DNA of 34,158 nucleotides, taken from assembly GCA_902779165.1 (NCBI GenBank), contig CACZAN010000043.1, positions 1-34,158 of the forward strand. Reading direction: 5' to 3'. A program made the position numbers and the translations under genes. Below are positions 31,483 to 34,158 of the stretch, in pieces; positions within the stretch are counted from its first letter, which is position 1, and each line of letters begins with the position of its first letter. A model generated the notes under the pieces. That model ran no database searches and was not told where the DNA came from. It saw nothing but the letters and a program-made list of their open reading frames with translations. The stretch is from an uncultured Bacteroidales bacterium (GTDB lineage: Bacteria; Bacteroidota; Bacteroidia; Bacteroidales; Bacteroidaceae).

Positions 31483-31932
31483 ATGAGCGAGATTAGTTCT
31501 TCCATCCAAGACAAATGCCTGGCCTTCGGCGACAGAATCATCAAACTCAATGATTACCTGCTGGCTCAGGCATGCAAGAGGGAAGAAGCAAGAAGTAAGA
31601 AGGAGAAAAGCAGTAGAATACCCATTCAGCTTCTTGCTGTCGCGAACCTCTCTAATCAGCTCTTACGTGCAGGCACAAGCATAGCTGCCAATAACGCAGA
31701 GGCCACAAATGCTATCAGCAAAGCTGATTTCAAGAGTAAAAGTTTCATAGCTCTTAAGGAAGCCCGGGAGTCATTATGCTGGATTGAGCTCCTGCACCGC
31801 AATGGCTATCTGGACGAAAAACAATATACATCCATCCACAGTGATTGCGAGGAACTCGTGAAGATCCTGGTCCACAGATGCAAGAAACTCAATGAAGGAA
31901 ACGACGGCGAGGATGCCGCAAGTAAGAAGTAA
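31483..31932 (+). CDS. Four-helix-bundle protein (23S rRNA intervening-sequence protein family)
   Basis: A 149-residue helical protein. LCLAFGDRIIKL-like start, QLLRAGTSIAANNAEATNAISKADFKSKSFIALKEARESLCWIELLHRNGYL is the signature of the S23/IVS four-helix-bundle family, usually about 120 residues. Its function is unknown; it was first found inside rRNA intervening sequences and is common in polysaccharide loci. Between helix 1 and helix 2 about 15-20 extra residues (KREEARSKKEKS) come from a purine-rich stretch (31573-31612). This is the reverse complement type of the TCTTCCCTCTTCC repeats flanking the gene. The C-terminal AASKK ends in similar sequence. Confidence 0.78.
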   Translation: MSEISSSIQDKCLAFGDRIIKLNDYLLAQACKREEARSKKEKSSRIPIQLLAVANLSNQLLRAGTSIAANNAEATNAISKADFKSKSFIALKEARESLCWIELLHRNGYLDEKQYTSIHSDCEELVKILVHRCKKLNEGNDGEDAASKK

Positions 31933-32165
31933 GACGAAGTGTATGGGAAATGCGCAAAGAATCACATCCTCCACGGCCTACCCCCACACATCTTCCATAT
32001 TCCATCTTCCTTCTACCCTCAACCCACATCTTCCTTCTTCCATCTTACATCGAAGTCTTCTTCCCTCTTCCCTCTTCCATCTTCCATCGAAGTTCCGCTG
32101 GAACTTCTGTCAATCCTCGGGGGATTAACCGAAATGTTATAACGAGAAATTAATATATACGATAT
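31933..32165. repeat. CT-rich TTCCATCTTCC repeat spacer
   Basis: From about 31990 to 32095 it is a degenerate array of CATCTTCC, CCCTCTTCC and CATCTTACATC units, like that before the four-helix-bundle gene. Small frames read through it (31892-32153) are repeat artefacts. Confidence 0.7.
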
Positions 32166-32312
32166 ATGAAAAAAGTAATGTTAGTGTTTGGAACCAGACC
32201 AGAGGCCATCAAGATGTGTCCTCTGGTGAAGGAGTTCCAGAAATACCATGATTAATATGTAACGATTGTTTGTGTGACGGGACAGCACCGCGAAATGCCG
32301 GACCTGGTGCAT
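32166..32312 (+). pseudogene. wecB: wecB fragment (UDP-GlcNAc 2-epimerase), nonsense and truncated
   Basis: [20 protein letters not shown]...VKEFQKYHD is the unmistakable N-terminus of WecB, which makes UDP-ManNAc for surface glycans. A TAA at 32253-32255 interrupts it; the same frame continues with YVTIVCVTGQHREMPDLVH before homology stops. A CAA-to-TAA change explains the stop. Less than one fifth of the gene remains, so it is dead. It suggests that a polysaccharide operon once extended here. Confidence 0.88.
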
Positions 32313-32576
32313 CAAACCATCCGCCTAACATTTATTAACATGGCTATCGGTATTACGCACAGCCGGAGCTGCGATGAGGTAGTAGAATCTTCTGCACAAA
32401 TGAATTGATTAAATTAAAACGAATAATAAACAATAAATTATAAACACTTGATCAACGTTGGAATTATCGGTTGTACCCTATTGTCACGGGTGTGAGTAAA
32501 CAATTGCTGGAGAAAATAATAAAAAAAACGAGCCGCACCATCGGCGCAACTCGTCACTAGAATATAGGTTCCTCAG
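32313..32576. other. AT-rich decayed region
   Basis: No intact gene. A short plus-strand frame near 32451-32495 (INVGIIGCTLLSRV-stop) faintly resembles the start of a Gfo/Idh-type oxidoreductase, but it is too short to claim. Confidence 0.4.
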
Positions 32577-32783
32577 GTTAGCTCTCCATTGAATCACTAG
32601 GCCAATCAAGGCTGTCCACCTTTGCGCTATGCGTCTTCCGCTTCGGCACCTTACTCTGTTGCGGAACCTTGCTTAAGCCGAGCACTGCACCCCTCTTGAA
32701 CGTCAACAACAATCAGTTGTTCCCGTCAAGAGGCCCTCAGGCTCCAGGTCGCCATAGTCCCAGAGAGCGTCAAAACAAGGGTG
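32577..32783 (-). pseudogene. Amidase-tail remnant fused to an unrelated C-terminal fragment
   Basis: Positions 32733-32780 are identical over 48 nt to 33058-33105 in the intact amidase gene (CFDALWDYGDLEPEGLL). The remnant then reads TGTTDCC-stop. In another minus frame, 32577-32699 reads FKRGAVLGLSKVPQQSKVPKRK and finishes as LDWPSDSMES-stop, nearly the amidase's own LDWPSDSMEN end. This is a scrambled duplication of the amidase 3' end with about 120 bp of another gene inserted; that piece might be an HU-like tail, which is a weak guess. Confidence 0.65.
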
Positions 32784-33002
32784 GCATCAAAGAGAGTAAC
32801 TGAGTGTTACTATCAAAGATGACTTCTCAGAGCTCAGAGGGTGCAAAATAGATTTATTCTAATTGCGGCAACCGACGTTTAGCTCGTGAGGTGCCATCAA
32901 AGGTGGCAACTGAGTGTTGCCAGCAAAGATGGTTTCTCAGCAATCAACAGATGCAAGGCATGCTTGTCATAGCCGAAGCAGAAGTTGGCAATTGCGTGAG
33001 GG
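32784..33002. repeat. Two tandem copies of the amidase upstream element
   Basis: Copies at about 32784-32890 and 32891-33002 match the sequence around the amidase start (33505-33602). On the minus strand each reads roughly PHALNVGCFGYDKHALHPL then SAEKPSLMTALS, with stops in the 32784-32890 copy. The most similar part is TTGTCATAGCCGAAGCA and ATCAAAGATGGTTTCTCAG. Confidence 0.75.
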
Positions 33003-33021
33003 CAGTCGGGAGGCTTTATGA

Positions 33022-33522
33022 TCAGTTTTCCATCGAATCACTTGGCCAATCCAGGAGCCCCTCAGGCTCCAGGTCGCCATAGTCCCAGAGAGCGTCAAAA
33101 CAAGGGCAAAACTTCAGCCATTCCTCTGGCTCCACGTGTCCATCCCCATCCAGATCCGGCGACAGGTCACGGTGTCCCATGATAATGGTTGACGGAAACT
33201 GATCATGAAGCCTGGTTAGCAGCGCCCGCATGGATTCACGCTGCGCCTTGGTTCGCGTGTCGCAGGCATTGCCGAGGGCATCGAGCCCACCTTCGTAGCA
33301 GATGCCGATGGAGTGTTTGTTGTGGCCCTTGCAGTGAGCACCCTCCTGCCACAGTGGCCGGCCCTCATGCACCTGGCCGTCGCGCGTGATATAGTAATGG
33401 TACCCGATGTCCTTCCACCCTCTCTTGAGGTGGTCTTCTTTGCACCGACGGAACGTGTAGCTCTGTGTCGTCCGCGTGCCGCTGCAATGCAGCACTATCA
33501 ATGTTATTCTGAGTGCTGTCAT
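33022..33522 (-). CDS. N-acetylmuramoyl-L-alanine amidase (Amidase_2/PGRP-like)
   Basis: A 166-residue amidase of the phage-lysozyme-like family frequent beside smalltalk and HU-like genes in Bacteroidales. LIVLHCSGTR carries the first Zn ligand His, WKDIGYHYYITRDGQVHEGRP the substrate region, KHSIGICYEGG the core strand, and IIMGHRDLSPDLDGDGHVEPEEW the second His plus a calcium-like loop. It should cleave the MurNAc-L-Ala bond in peptidoglycan. The ATG at 33522 (MTALRITLIVLHC) is preferred; an open frame extends 11 codons upstream through the dispersed element at 33505-33602, which appears to have supplied the start codon. No signal peptide is visible, as is usual for this family. Confidence 0.85.
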   Translation of the reverse strand: MTALRITLIVLHCSGTRTTQSYTFRRCKEDHLKRGWKDIGYHYYITRDGQVHEGRPLWQEGAHCKGHNKHSIGICYEGGLDALGNACDTRTKAQRESMRALLTRLHDQFPSTIIMGHRDLSPDLDGDGHVEPEEWLKFCPCFDALWDYGDLEPEGLLDWPSDSMEN

Positions 33523-33602
33523 CAAAGATGGTTTCTCAGCGCTCAGAGGGTGCAAGGCATGCTTGTCATAGCCGAAGCAACCGACGTTAAGCGCGTGAGG
33601 GA
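33505..33602. repeat. Third copy of the amidase upstream element
   Basis: Covers the amidase start. It shares ATCAAAGATGGTTTCTCAGC, CTCAGAGGGTGCAAGGCATG and CTTGTCATAGCCGAAGCA with the copies at 32784-33002. Confidence 0.78.
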
Positions 33603-33815
33603 AAAGAGAAGTTTAGTGTTCTAAGATAGTTTAGTGTTCTAATTTAGTTTAGAGTTTAGTGTTTAGAGTTTAGAGTAGTTCCGAAGTTGAGTGTTCTAAG
33701 ATAGTTTAGAGCTTAAGCTCTCGAGTTTGCTCGCACTCTCCACTCCCAAACTGCTCTACACTCTACACTCTCAACTCTCAACTTGAGAACCCTCTCCACT
33801 CTCAACTACGATAAG
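33603..33815. repeat. GTTTAGAGTTTAG / CACTCTCAACTC simple-repeat spacer
   Basis: The left half is made of TTTAGTGTTCTAAGATAG and GTTTAGAG units, the right half of ACACTCTACACTCTCAACTC units, partly complementary to the left. No gene is seen. Confidence 0.65.
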
Positions 33816-33920
33816 TTACCCAACGCAGCTCGTCGTTGTAAGCGAGGTGATGATCGCGGTGAGGATGGTGATGATGATGTCAATCACTCTCTTGATGGTT
33901 CGTTTCGATGAATCTGTCAT
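33816..33920 (-). CDS. Smalltalk-type small membrane peptide
   Basis: A 34-residue peptide starting MTDSSKRTIKRVIDIIITI and ending TTSCVG. A positively charged N-terminus, one hydrophobic helix and a terminal TSC are the hallmarks of the Bacteroidales 'smalltalk' proteins, which sit just upstream of a muramoyl amidase as here. Function is unknown. The ATG at 33920 is chosen because the longer in-frame extension (to 34085) has no family likeness. Confidence 0.75.
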   Translation of the reverse strand: MTDSSKRTIKRVIDIIITILTAIITSLTTTSCVG

Positions 33921-34158
33921 AATGGTGGTTAAGGGGTTATAAAGAATTAAAAAATTAAAGAATTTATCACGTTCTACAATCACGTGGATTGAATTAAACC
34001 GCACGCAGAAAACGCAGAAAACACAGAAAAGATCCATGCGGCAGCTTCTTTCAGAAAAACCTTGTTTTGTAGAAAAGAATATCAAGAGCGAGCTCTCATA
34101 GTTCTTTTATCAAAACCAGGTCTTTATTCTCTCGCGAGAGAAGAAAGGTTTATATTTG
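33921..34158. other. AT-rich spacer with a 16-bp palindrome
   Basis: No gene. It holds reiterated CGCAGAAAACG/CACAGAAAAG near 34003-34030 and the perfect palindrome TTCTCTCGCGAGAGAA (34127-34142), extended by CTTT and AAAG on either side with one unpaired base each. Confidence 0.5.

Noticed and set aside
31892-32153. Three overlapping small open frames
   Set aside because: They read through CT-rich simple repeats and lack any start context or family likeness.
1-34158. tRNA, rRNA or insertion sequence genes
   Set aside because: No cloverleaf, rRNA-like segment or transposase frame was recognised on either strand; a tRNA scan could still find something missed by eye.

Overview
The window is Bacteroidota chromosome, most probably order Bacteroidales and close to Prevotella. 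The evidence is repeated TAnnTTTG -7 promoter boxes with TTTG/TTG about 19-20 nt upstream, ssb next to gldE, ftsK-lolA-trxB clustering, a BACON-domain protein, a long UpxY-like (NusG-family) regulator beside a sugar-nucleotide dehydrogenase, and an amidase with a 'smalltalk' peptide. No rRNA, tRNA or CRISPR array was seen.

Layout. (1) 1-2941: tail of a BACON-domain protein, 0.8 kb of inverted and tandem repeats, and an AAA ATPase with DUF4143-like C-terminus behind a promoter preceded by 23-bp-spaced iterons. (2) 2942-12365: a secreted GH2 glycosidase, trxB, lolA and ftsK on the minus strand; then a plus-strand operon of a DUF5063-like protein, a 3'-5' exonuclease and an RlmI-type rRNA methyltransferase with 4-nt overlaps. 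(3) 12366-19899: a short RNA with its own promoter and terminator, the ssb-gldE operon, a Na/Pi cotransporter, an RlmD-type methyltransferase, and rho with a long disordered insert. (4) 20109-27571: an ABC-F protein, a TrmH-family methyltransferase, a 529-residue UpxY/NusG-like protein with a ~205-nt leader, and UDP-glucose dehydrogenase. (5) 27572-34158: visibly AT-richer, accessory DNA: a PIN toxin-antitoxin pair, a three-gene Pycsar-like defence operon (4-TM effector plus two tandem class III nucleotide cyclases), a four-helix-bundle protein, a dead wecB fragment, a duplicated and partly decayed amidase region, and a smalltalk peptide.

Two things stand out. First, dispersed GC-rich, pyrimidine-rich palindromic elements (called A and B here) lie between genes and also sit in frame inside three otherwise normal genes (rlmD-like, ABC-F, upxY-like). 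They add roughly 70 to 215 Ser/Pro/Gly/Ala residues in loops or linkers. A different inverted pair lies in frame in the GH2 gene, AT-rich AATTATCAATT tracts form the stop codons of ssb and trmH, and the last codons of ugd have been replaced while the displaced original end remains just downstream. Second, the putative Pycsar operon has two cyclases rather than one, and the second has His where class III cyclases carry the transition-state Arg, which suggests a heterodimer or a regulatory pseudo-cyclase. Family assignments rest on motifs and recalled family features; no database search was run.
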